Part shown: piece after piece, positions 42,606-50,154 of the stretch
How positions within the stretch are numbered: position 1 is the stretch's first letter
Layout: every line of letters starts with the position of its first letter
Assembly: GCA_041748075.1 (NCBI GenBank)
Contig: JBGTDX010000081.1
Location: 1 to 64,000 of the forward strand
Reading direction: 5' to 3'
Source: JBGSYJ01 sp041748075
Lineage (GTDB): Bacteria > Acidobacteriota > Thermoanaerobaculia > Gp7-AA8
Length of the DNA stretch: 64,000 nt
Program-made: the position numbers and the translations under genes
The notes under the pieces: generated by a model
The model's input: the letters and a program-made list of their open reading frames with translations, nothing else
Told to the model about the DNA's origin: nothing
Databases searched by the model: none

Positions 42606-43667
42606 ATGCGCTGGCTCGCCTGCACTCTGTTTGCCCTCATGATACTCGCCCCCACGTCGATGCAGGCGGGGTCGATCTTTGTCTCACCGCTCGACGGCTC
42701 ACAGGTTCACGGCCGGACGCTCCTGGAGATCGCGAGCGATACGCCATCGATCAACCGCGTGTCCTTCTTCGTCGACGGCGTGCTGATCGGAGTCGCGCGC
42801 ACCGCTCCGTGGCGACTCGTGCACGACTTCGGCGACTCCACGGCTCCTCGCGAGATCGCGGCATGGATTCACTCCGAATCCTTCCGCGCGACGGAGACGA
42901 TCAGGGTCCGGACGACGGGTCTGTCCGTCCATGACAGCCTGAATGTCGACGTCGTAGAGCTCTCCATCCGCGCGAGCGGCCGACAGGGTACGTTGTCGCC
43001 GGGGGACCTGAAAGTCATCGAGAACGGACAGACTCAGAATCTGCTGTCCCTCACTCCTTCGCGCGGGCCGATGGAATTCATATTCGTCGTCGATCAGTCT
43101 TTGAGTATGGGAGAGGGGAAACTGGACAGCGCTCTGCGGGCTGTGACCCGGCAACTCTCCCGGATGCGCGACGGGGACAGGGCCAGCCTCGTTCTCTTCA
43201 ACCATCGCGTTTCCCCGCCTCGCGTCCTCACTTCCGGTGCGATCACCGGAGTCAGACCGTCAGGCGGCACTTCGCTGCGTGATGCGCTCTCATCGCTCGA
43301 GCCTGCACGCTCGTCTGCCGTGATCGTCATCACCGACGGCGCGGACCGCAACAGCGCCACGTCCGCCGAAGCGGCGCTCCGCACCATCGGCCGGAGCCGG
43401 ATGACCGTATACGGGATAGCGCTGGGAAGTGGCGAAGGCAGCAGATTCCTCCGTGACGCGTCGGTGCGGACAGGGGGCACGTTCGCTCGCGCCGGGAGAG
43501 ATTCGATCGAGCGCGAGCTATCGTCGATTCTCACCGACATCAATAGCCGTTACACGCTCGCCTACCAGAGCACGAACCTCGAACCCGGATGGCGGGAGGT
43601 GTCCATTTCTCCCGCGCACCGCGGAGTTACGGTACAGACCTCGAGCAGGAGGTATCTCGCAGAATGA
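42606..43667 (+). CDS. Secreted VWA-domain protein
   Basis: 353 residues. Signal peptide 1-21 (ending SMQAG), then a short Ig-like beta domain (FVSPLDGSQVHGRTLLEIAS, RVSFFVDGVLIGVARTAPWR), then the VWA domain with MIDAS DQSLS in EFIFVVDQSLSMGEGKLDSA, GGTSLRDAL and VIVITDGADRNSA. This matches the VWFA-related proteins abundant in Acidobacteriota. The Ser/Asp pattern suggests an intact metal site, so protein-protein contact in the periplasm is likely. First gene of a five-gene overlapping unit; the stop overlaps the next start by four bases. Confidence 0.88.
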   Translation: MRWLACTLFALMILAPTSMQAGSIFVSPLDGSQVHGRTLLEIASDTPSINRVSFFVDGVLIGVARTAPWRLVHDFGDSTAPREIAAWIHSESFRATETIRVRTTGLSVHDSLNVDVVELSIRASGRQGTLSPGDLKVIENGQTQNLLSLTPSRGPMEFIFVVDQSLSMGEGKLDSALRAVTRQLSRMRDGDRASLVLFNHRVSPPRVLTSGAITGVRPSGGTSLRDALSSLEPARSSAVIVITDGADRNSATSAEAALRTIGRSRMTVYGIALGSGEGSRFLRDASVRTGGTFARAGRDSIERELSSILTDINSRYTLAYQSTNLEPGWREVSISPAHRGVTVQTSSRRYLAE

Positions 43668-45262
43668 AATGCTCTGCCTTCCTGCTCATCGCCGTCCTTT
43701 TCGCTCTGACATCATGGGCGGCCGAACCTCGTGCTGCGAGCGATTTCGAGATCGCTGCCATGAAGCGGCAACTGGAATCGGCATCCGATGCCTTCTCCCG
43801 TTTTTCTGCGCATCTCAACCTCGGCGATCTTTTTCTGGCCAGAGGGGAATCGGTCGCCGCCAGGATTCATTACGGCGACGCATTCACGCTCGCACAGTCG
43901 GAAATGATTCGATCGAGAGAGTCTTCTTCCCTGCGCCGCTATGCGCGCGCTGCTTCCTACGCTGGTCTCGCCTCTGCCAGGCTGGGCAGAGGTGGCGAGT
44001 CGCTCCGGCTGCTCGAAGAGTCTCTCCGGTACGACAGCGATTCGGCGAGCACATGGAACGTCTACGCCTCCGCCATGACCGTGCTCGGACGCGACATCAA
44101 GAGTGTGTCCGCCGCACGCAACGCCGTCACGATCGCTTCGCGAAACTCCAACGAGAGCGCCTCGAACGCGCTCGAGCTCAATATCTATCGGTATGCGCTT
44201 GCGTCTTCTTTGTCCAGGCTCGGAGCCGAACCGCCGACAATCGAAGCGGAAGCTTTGCTCCACGAGGTCCTGAACGATCTTGCCGGCTCGCGTTTCGACG
44301 CGCTGAGACGAAGGATCGTCAGGACTGAACAGTTCGAGATCTTCTCTTCGACGCGGACCGACGCGAGCGCCTACCTTTCGCTGCTCAACCGCTCCCGCCT
44401 CCGTCTCGCACGCATGTTCGAAGAGGGGGGGAGGGACGCGGAGGCTGAGGCGCAGTACCAGGCTGTTCTCAGGGATCGCATCGATGATCCTCTGGCCCTG
44501 GCGGGGATGGCGCGACTCGCATCCGGAGAGGAACGCCGGCGCTACTTTGCGGAGTCCTTCGATGCGAGCCCGTTCTCGCTGGCGCTGGTGCGACAGTACG
44601 AAGCGTTCCTGACCGGGCGCCGCGTAAAGCCCTCCACGCGTCAGAGTCAGGGAGGGAAGGTTCAGAGAGCGATCGAGGATACCGCAGAAGGGCGGCACCA
44701 GAGTGCGACTGCAATGCTCGAGCAGCTCGTCGCTGCGCATCCGGGCAACTCGACTCTCCACTATCTCCTCGTCCGGTCAGAAATTCACGCCGGACGGTTC
44801 GACCGCGCACGAGCGGGACTCGGCCGTCCCGGGATGGCGAGCGAGTTGTCGGATGAACTGCGAGCGCTCCTCTCACTGGAAGAGACAGCGGCAAGCAGGG
44901 TCCCATCGTTTCTCAACGCCGACCATTCGACCGAGCCCGTGGATCTTTCGGCTGAGGATCTCTCGCTGCTGTTGCGTCAGCTGCGGGCAGGCGCGCTGGC
45001 GCCGGAACATCTGGTCAGACTCGACGCACTTCACTTCATCGCTCCCGTCTTGTTCGAAGAAGCTACTGCGCGCGATGTCGAGACGACGACGTTTCACTCT
45101 GGTTTGGTGTACCACCTGCCATTCCGCTTCGCAACACCAGCAACTTTCCGGGGCCGTTATGACGCCGGGACCCAGCACCGACTCGAGTTTCAGATTCTCG
45201 GAATCACAGAGGCGGATGGGAAAGAAACGCTGCTGCTACAGCCCTGGAAGGTGAATTCATGA
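43664..45262 (+). CDS. Secreted TPR-repeat protein
   Basis: About 532 residues from ATG 43664 (overlapping the VWA stop as ATGA; AGGAGG about ten bases upstream). Signal peptide MKCSAFLLIAVLFALTSWAA. TPR-like helical pairs run through the body (AARIHYGDAFTLAQSEMIRS, ARLGRGGESLRLLEESLRYD, RDAEAEAQYQAVLRDRIDDP, RHQSATAMLEQLVAAHPGNS), then a small beta-rich C-terminus (RGRYDAGTQHRLEFQILGIT). Probably a periplasmic scaffold for the VWA protein. The open frame extends back to 43589, without support. The next gene overlaps by four bases. Confidence 0.85.
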   Translation: MKCSAFLLIAVLFALTSWAAEPRAASDFEIAAMKRQLESASDAFSRFSAHLNLGDLFLARGESVAARIHYGDAFTLAQSEMIRSRESSSLRRYARAASYAGLASARLGRGGESLRLLEESLRYDSDSASTWNVYASAMTVLGRDIKSVSAARNAVTIASRNSNESASNALELNIYRYALASSLSRLGAEPPTIEAEALLHEVLNDLAGSRFDALRRRIVRTEQFEIFSSTRTDASAYLSLLNRSRLRLARMFEEGGRDAEAEAQYQAVLRDRIDDPLALAGMARLASGEERRRYFAESFDASPFSLALVRQYEAFLTGRRVKPSTRQSQGGKVQRAIEDTAEGRHQSATAMLEQLVAAHPGNSTLHYLLVRSEIHAGRFDRARAGLGRPGMASELSDELRALLSLEETAASRVPSFLNADHSTEPVDLSAEDLSLLLRQLRAGALAPEHLVRLDALHFIAPVLFEEATARDVETTTFHSGLVYHLPFRFATPATFRGRYDAGTQHRLEFQILGITEADGKETLLLQPWKVNS

Positions 45263-46344
45263 TCCGGGCTGGAAAGATGGGACTGATCGCGGTGCTGGCC
45301 GCATTCGCGTTCATCGGGACGCTGTGCGCATCTCCCCTGTCAGAGGGCGTGGTCATCGGATGGAACCGGCACGATGGGCAGACGATCGTGGCACGCGGCG
45401 GTTCGAATCCAACCGTTCGTGCATTCGGCGACGAGGGAAGGAAATTGCTGTGGTCGATCTCTGGGCCCGCCGAGCCCTCTACCCTCGTTCTCTCGGAAGA
45501 TGGGTCGCGGGCTGTAATCCTCGACACTCTGCACGACCAGGCGTTTGTCGTTTCCACTCAGGACGGTTCGACAGAGCGTCTGACCACCGCCCCAGGTCCG
45601 GTTGCGGCGCTCTTTCGCGGCAACCACCTGTTCATTCTCTGTCGCGATGGGCGTGAGCTCCAGCGGATCTCACGGAGCGGAGCCGTAGACTCGCTCGAGC
45701 TTGCCCCGGACACGACGTTCCTCGAGGCCGGCAGCCGGCATCTTTACCTGTATTCGAGGATCGAGGGCACGGTCAGCGAAGTCGATCCGCAAAGTTTGGC
45801 TGTCGTTCGATCCAGGAGCTTCGCCGGCGCGGCTTCCGACTTCGAGATCGACGACCACTATGGGTACCTCACGCTCCCCTCGAGCGGCAGCGTTCTGGTG
45901 TTCTCGCTCGAAGAGATGCGTGAGCGCGAGAGGCTCGCGATCGGCGCAGTGCCGATGGATCTTTCGGTCGCGTCCGATGCGGGCATGCTCGATGCCGGCG
46001 CACTGGCTATCGCGGATCCGTCCTCGAAGCGAGTATGGATGAGCGAACGGTCGCAGTCCGGAGCCGCCGCTTTCGGAAGAGGATTTCTTCGGGGATTCAT
46101 CGGCCTCGGTCTTTTCGCACCGAAATCGAGCGAATACCCCACGGGAGTCGATCGCGTCTGGGCGGCATCGTGGGGTCTGGCCGCGTATGATTCCTCAACG
46201 GGAACCCTCTACCTGGTCGCCAGGGGCAGAGCGTCGAGGGTTGCAAGCGGGATCCCTCCGGGAGCCATCGCATTGACGCGGGAAGGTGCAGCTTTCTGGA
46301 ATTTGAAAACCGATGGGATCGAGTTCGTCAAAGTCAGACGGTAA
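45259..46344 (+). CDS. Secreted beta-propeller-like protein, unknown function
   Basis: 361 residues. Signal peptide about 1-25 (LIAVLAAFAFIGTLCAS). The body is made of repeated beta blades with alternating hydrophobic residues and G-x-x-L/V turns (STLVLSEDGSRAVILDTLHD, PVAALFRGNHLFILCRDGRE, TFLEAGSRHLYLYSRIEGTV, DFEIDDHYGYLTLPSSGSVL), as in WD40/YVTN-like propellers, though no named repeat is exact. Periplasmic, function unknown; likely works with the neighbouring VWA and TPR proteins because the genes overlap by four bases. Confidence 0.78.
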   Translation: MIRAGKMGLIAVLAAFAFIGTLCASPLSEGVVIGWNRHDGQTIVARGGSNPTVRAFGDEGRKLLWSISGPAEPSTLVLSEDGSRAVILDTLHDQAFVVSTQDGSTERLTTAPGPVAALFRGNHLFILCRDGRELQRISRSGAVDSLELAPDTTFLEAGSRHLYLYSRIEGTVSEVDPQSLAVVRSRSFAGAASDFEIDDHYGYLTLPSSGSVLVFSLEEMRERERLAIGAVPMDLSVASDAGMLDAGALAIADPSSKRVWMSERSQSGAAAFGRGFLRGFIGLGLFAPKSSEYPTGVDRVWAASWGLAAYDSSTGTLYLVARGRASRVASGIPPGAIALTREGAAFWNLKTDGIEFVKVRR

Positions 46345-46385
46345 CGTTGAATTTCGCACTTCCGTCCGGTACAACCGTTGCAACC

Positions 46386-47384
46386 ATGGATCGATCGATG
46401 CACGAAAAAACGCCCTGTCTACGATGCAAGCGGGGGATCGACGCGTACGCGAAGCTCTGCCCGTTCTGCAACTACGACCAGCAGGCCGGGCCTCCTGCCG
46501 TTCCGCCCCCGATGATCGGTGAGGACGGCAAGGTAATTGAGACACCCGCGCATCCTCCACCTGTGATTCGCCCGAACCAGGGATTCTGGGGAAAGCGTGT
46601 GCTGATCGGCCTGGCGGTGGTCGTTCTGCTTGTCGCGACGTTTGCCGGCGGCGCGCTGGTCAACGTCCTCGGGAGCCGCAGCCGTCTTGCCCGGCAGGCC
46701 GAGCGGCAGGAGGCTCAGAGAGCGCAGCGCGAGGCGCCGCAGGACACCCAGCCCGGTCCCGCCGACTCTCTTGGAGATCTCAGACTCGTGCCGGTCGATC
46801 CCAGCGCTCCTGTAGGGGAATCGATCACCTCGATTCCATTGCCGGATTCCGACAGGAACATCCCGCTGGAGCTTCAGCGAACCGACGCGACGGCCCTTCC
46901 GTCGGAGCAGTACGCGAGGATTCTCGAGGAGGCCCGACCTGAACCCGTACCAACCGGCGCTGTCGTCGATCCACGCACGCTTCCGGGAGGGATCGAGGAG
47001 ATCCGCCGAGCCGAGCAGGCCCGCATTCAAAGGGAGCAGCGCGAGCGGCAGGCAGCGGATGCAGCGCGCGCCGCCCGCCAACCGGATACTGCCACCCCTG
47101 CCCCTGCTGACTCAGCAGCGAGCGCGACCAACCCTGTCCCGATTCATCAGCCGCTGCCCGACATCGAACGGACGAAAATCAAACAGGACGGCACGATGCG
47201 ATTCGATCTGAGAATCGGCGCGGATGGACGTGTCAAGGAAGTCCGCATCCTCGAGTCGATGCCGGAACTGACGGCGCGAACAATCGCTGCCATTCAGCAG
47301 TGGCGCTTCAGGCCTGCGACCCGCAACGGCGAGCCCGTAGAAGGCAATTTCCAGGTCGACATCTCCTATAACGCACCAAGATGA
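46386..47384 (+). CDS. Zinc ribbon - membrane helix - TonB C-terminal domain protein
   Basis: About 332 residues from ATG 46386 (an ATG four codons later is possible). N-terminal zinc ribbon PCLRCKRGIDAYAKLCPFCN (cytoplasmic), membrane helix near 65-85 (VLIGLAVVVLLVATFAGGAL), a charged and proline-rich periplasmic linker with Arg/Gln-rich coil (EEIRRAEQARIQREQRERQA), and a TonB_C-like domain at the end (RFDLRIGADGRVKEVRILES ... IAAIQQWRFRPATRNGEPVE). No ExbB/ExbD genes are near. The layout recalls GltJ/AgmX of the Myxococcus gliding machine, which has a zinc ribbon, a GYF domain and TonB domain; the GYF part is absent here. Confidence 0.85.
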   Translation: MDRSMHEKTPCLRCKRGIDAYAKLCPFCNYDQQAGPPAVPPPMIGEDGKVIETPAHPPPVIRPNQGFWGKRVLIGLAVVVLLVATFAGGALVNVLGSRSRLARQAERQEAQRAQREAPQDTQPGPADSLGDLRLVPVDPSAPVGESITSIPLPDSDRNIPLELQRTDATALPSEQYARILEEARPEPVPTGAVVDPRTLPGGIEEIRRAEQARIQREQRERQAADAARAARQPDTATPAPADSAASATNPVPIHQPLPDIERTKIKQDGTMRFDLRIGADGRVKEVRILESMPELTARTIAAIQQWRFRPATRNGEPVEGNFQVDISYNAPR

Positions 47385-47884
47385 ACGACAAGACTTCCTG
47401 CGTTTCCTGTGGCCACTCGATCGACGCCTTGGCGAAGCTCTGTCCATACTGCGGAGCCGACCCGGCAACCGGCGAGAAGCTCGATCCCTCGCCGATCGTT
47501 CAAAGTCATTTTCCGCCGAGACCGGACCTGCCTGCTTATGAATCGGTCCTCGAATTTCTCCGGGCTCGGCAGTCGATCGTCGTTGCTCTCGTGATTGTCG
47601 GAGTTCTGCTCGCCGCGGTTGCGCTTCACCAGATGATCCTCCGCCGAAATCTCAACGTCGTGAGCGATGTGCCCGCCATTCCCCTGACCGAGGTCGCGGA
47701 CCTGAGCAACCAGCCGGCAACGACCGAAGAGCTGCCGATGCCCGAGCTCGAGTTCGAGACTGACGGCGTGGTTCGCAATGTCCGCACGCTGCTGCTCGAG
47801 CCGGGAGCCGTTCCTCCGCCGCCTCCCGCGCCCTCGCCCGCGCCCTCGCCCTCGCCCTCCCCCACGTCCTCCCCCACGCCCTAA
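47381..47884 (+). CDS. Zinc ribbon - membrane helix protein with Pro-rich tail
   Basis: 167 residues. The zinc ribbon SCVSCGHSIDALAKLCPYCG is a close relative of the one in the preceding gene (shared HSID/RGID-A-AKLCP pattern), followed by a helix near 66-88 (SIVVALVIVGVLLAAVALHQ) and a periplasmic part ending in a proline/serine tail (PPPPPAPSPAPSPSPSPTSS) encoded by a CCCTCGCC-type tandem repeat, so tail length is prone to change. Start overlaps the upstream stop by four bases (ATGA). Last gene of the five-gene unit. Function unknown. Confidence 0.75.
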   Translation: MNDKTSCVSCGHSIDALAKLCPYCGADPATGEKLDPSPIVQSHFPPRPDLPAYESVLEFLRARQSIVVALVIVGVLLAAVALHQMILRRNLNVVSDVPAIPLTEVADLSNQPATTEELPMPELEFETDGVVRNVRTLLLEPGAVPPPPPAPSPAPSPSPSPTSSPTP

Positions 47885-47906
47885 CGTTGACGGACGTCTG
47901 AGTCCG

Positions 47907-47941
47907 GAATGTTGAATGTTGAATGTTGAATGTTGAATGTG
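47907..47941. repeat. Heptanucleotide array GAATGTT x5
   Basis: Five tandem GAATGTT units, the last ending GAATGTG, beginning 23 bases after the stop of the zinc-ribbon gene. A shorter CACAACCCAGAAC piece is near 48035. The 191-base gap has no gene. Confidence 0.9.
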
Positions 47942-48075
47942 AGGGGTTGGCTCCCTGCTCGTGAAGGGTTAGCTGGGTTGCGATCTTTGCTATCGCTCGC
48001 CCCGCACGCAGCGGGAGGGTTCGTCCTTCCGCCACAACCCAGAACGGCGGCGGATGGCCGGTATACCATGTCCCC

Positions 48076-48750
48076 ATGACCGTGGAACTGCTGCTCATCG
48101 CTCTGTTCGTTGCCACGCTGGTCTGGCTCGCCTGGTACATGCGTGCACAAAAAGGTGAGACAACGATCGAAACGCTCATCCAGCAGGGCGAGTACGCACA
48201 GGCCGCGATCGAAGCGGAACGAATGATCGCGATCAATCCCCGCGACGGGGTGCTTCATCTTCAGCATGCGGATGCTCTCCACCTGATGGGGCGGTTCACC
48301 GAGTCGGAGAATTCCTATCGTCGCGCGATGGAAATCAATTCGCGTGACGCCGCAGCCCGAGAAGGACTCGCGCTTTCCATGGCGCACCAAAAAGTTCAGC
48401 TCGACAAGGCGCGATCGATCATGGAGGAGACCATCGCCACACTCCCCGAGATTCAGGAGTTCCAGGCGCTGTCACTCGCGTTCATCCTGCTCGAGTCGAG
48501 CAGTAGGGACGAAGCATTGAGAGTTTTTTCAGACAATCTGGAACTTCTGCAGACCCGCTTCGAGATGGATTACACCGACCCGGACGACCTGCTCGCGGAA
48601 ACGGTCTACCTGTACGGAGTCCTCTCGCGAGAAATGGGAGAATCTGCCGAGGCCGAGGCGCTCATGCAGAAGGTCGTCGACTGGGCGCCGGGAAGTGTCT
48701 TCGCAGAGTGGGCGGCGGTGTCGCCTACATCTGATCCCAGGCGTCGATGA
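48076..48750 (+). CDS. Membrane-anchored TPR protein
   Basis: 224 residues. An N-terminal helix (VELLLIALFVATLVWLAWYM) is followed by TPR units: TLIQQGEYAQAAIEAERMIA, LQHADALHLMGRFTESENSY, YRRAMEINSRDAAAREGLAL, and a C-terminal LSREMGESAEAEALMQKVVD. This is a LapB/YciM-like or general TPR scaffold, probably with the repeats facing the cytoplasm or periplasm; no specific function can be named. The 3' end overlaps the convergent serine hydrolase gene by 26 bases. Confidence 0.78.
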   Translation: MTVELLLIALFVATLVWLAWYMRAQKGETTIETLIQQGEYAQAAIEAERMIAINPRDGVLHLQHADALHLMGRFTESENSYRRAMEINSRDAAAREGLALSMAHQKVQLDKARSIMEETIATLPEIQEFQALSLAFILLESSSRDEALRVFSDNLELLQTRFEMDYTDPDDLLAETVYLYGVLSREMGESAEAEALMQKVVDWAPGSVFAEWAAVSPTSDPRRR

Positions 48751-50032
48751 CCGTGCGGTGATACTCGCGGCGAATGATCTGCATGTCGAGCGGCTGCACC
48801 GACGGATGAAGCCGGTTGGAAAGAAGCACCATCACCAGATCCCGCGGCGTATCGATCCAGATCGATGTACCGGTGAAGCCCGTGTGGCCGAAACTCCCCT
48901 CGGACAACATGACCGTGGGACCGTCGGGCCGGGGTGAAGGCAGCTGCCATCCGAGACCGCGATTCTCCTCGAGGCCCAGCGTGTAGTTGCGCGCCGACAG
49001 CTCGATCATCTTTGCAGGCAGCAACCGTTCATCGCGGGCAAGATAGGCCCGGCCGATCTCGAAAATGTCGTGCGCCGTGGCGAACAGGCCGGCGTTTCCG
49101 GCCATCCCGCCCATGTAATAGGCGTTCGCATCGTTGACCTCGCCCCAGATCATGTACCGGCGGAACTGCGGAAAGGTCAGGTTACGGTCCGCAACCATGC
49201 GCCTTTCATTCGCATTGCCCCACTCGGTGGCTGCGATTGCGTACTTAAGGCCTGGCTGAGGAGAAAAAAGAGAGCGCTCGAGTCCCAGCGGCCTGAAGAT
49301 GTAATCCTTCGCCAGATCCTCCATGCGCGCGCCGAAGATCCTCTCCATCGCCAGGTGCAGAACGATGAACCCGAGACAGGAGTAGATCTCGCGACTGCCG
49401 GGCCGGTAGCGGAGAGGCCGTTGCACGAGCGCTTTGAGGTAAGCGCGGTCGCCGATCCCCTGGGTGTAGAGCGGATACCAGGCCTGAAATCCGCCACGAT
49501 GGGTCAGAAGATCCAGGAACGTCACGTCCTTCTTGTCGGTCGGAGCAAGCTCGGTGAGGTAATTCGATACCCGTTCGGACAGATCCAACCGGCCATCTGC
49601 GGCGGCGCGCAGAACGAGCGTCGAGGTGATCAGAGGTTTGGTCAGGGACGCGACGTCGTAGATCGTCTCGAGACCATTCCGGATCTTGGCCGGCTTGACG
49701 ACCGAATGCCCGAGCGCATTCTGAACGAGGATACCGGCCGAGTTTCCCACTGCGTAGACCACGCTTGGGAAACTTCCGATTTCCATCTCGTCGGTGAAGT
49801 ATTTGTCGAGGTTGCGGCGGAGAGATTCGAGCGCCTCCGCCTGCGGAGAGCCGTCGCCGGATTCGCCGTCGGAAGCAGACTCGTCCGCCGAGCCCGTCGT
49901 AATTCGAGCAGCCGCTTCGGGGGGTGGATTTCCAGGCACCATCAGCAAAAGACTTGAAGCTCTTTCCGTGCCGGGTGTTACGGAAGGAAGCTTCTCGCTC
50001 CATTCTAAAGGATTGGGAGAAGAATCGCACAA
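48725..50032 (-). CDS. Serine hydrolase, beta-lactamase/transpeptidase-like (class C fold)
   Basis: 435 residues from the longest start; the true start may be ATG 49942 (MVPGNPPPEAAAR). Catalytic S-x-x-K is SLTK in IYDVASLTKPLITSTLVL (about 129-132); a YSC triplet in SREIYSCLGFIVLHLAMERI stands at the Y-x-N position and GHTGFTGTSIWIDT at the KTG-like position. LLTHRGGFQAWYPLY is typical of this family. Members include esterases, D-aminopeptidases and PBP-like proteins; the substrate is unknown. No signal peptide is seen, which is unusual for this fold. Confidence 0.82.
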   Translation of the reverse strand: MCDSSPNPLEWSEKLPSVTPGTERASSLLLMVPGNPPPEAAARITTGSADESASDGESGDGSPQAEALESLRRNLDKYFTDEMEIGSFPSVVYAVGNSAGILVQNALGHSVVKPAKIRNGLETIYDVASLTKPLITSTLVLRAAADGRLDLSERVSNYLTELAPTDKKDVTFLDLLTHRGGFQAWYPLYTQGIGDRAYLKALVQRPLRYRPGSREIYSCLGFIVLHLAMERIFGARMEDLAKDYIFRPLGLERSLFSPQPGLKYAIAATEWGNANERRMVADRNLTFPQFRRYMIWGEVNDANAYYMGGMAGNAGLFATAHDIFEIGRAYLARDERLLPAKMIELSARNYTLGLEENRGLGWQLPSPRPDGPTVMLSEGSFGHTGFTGTSIWIDTPRDLVMVLLSNRLHPSVQPLDMQIIRREYHRTVIDAWDQM

Positions 50033-50154
50033 AAGGCGGAAACGGCGTTCAAGGGAAGAATGCAGTTTCCGTCAACATTCATATGGAGAGGGGCCTGGAA
50101 AACTGCTAACATCCGCCGTCCCTCAATTCACGAAATTCAGGTAAATCCGAGTTC

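Noticed and set aside
42440..42655. 71-codon - strand frame between the thiolase and the VWA gene
   Set aside because: It overlaps the start of the VWA gene and the thiolase end, has no ribosome site, and resembles nothing; the space is better read as a divergent promoter region.
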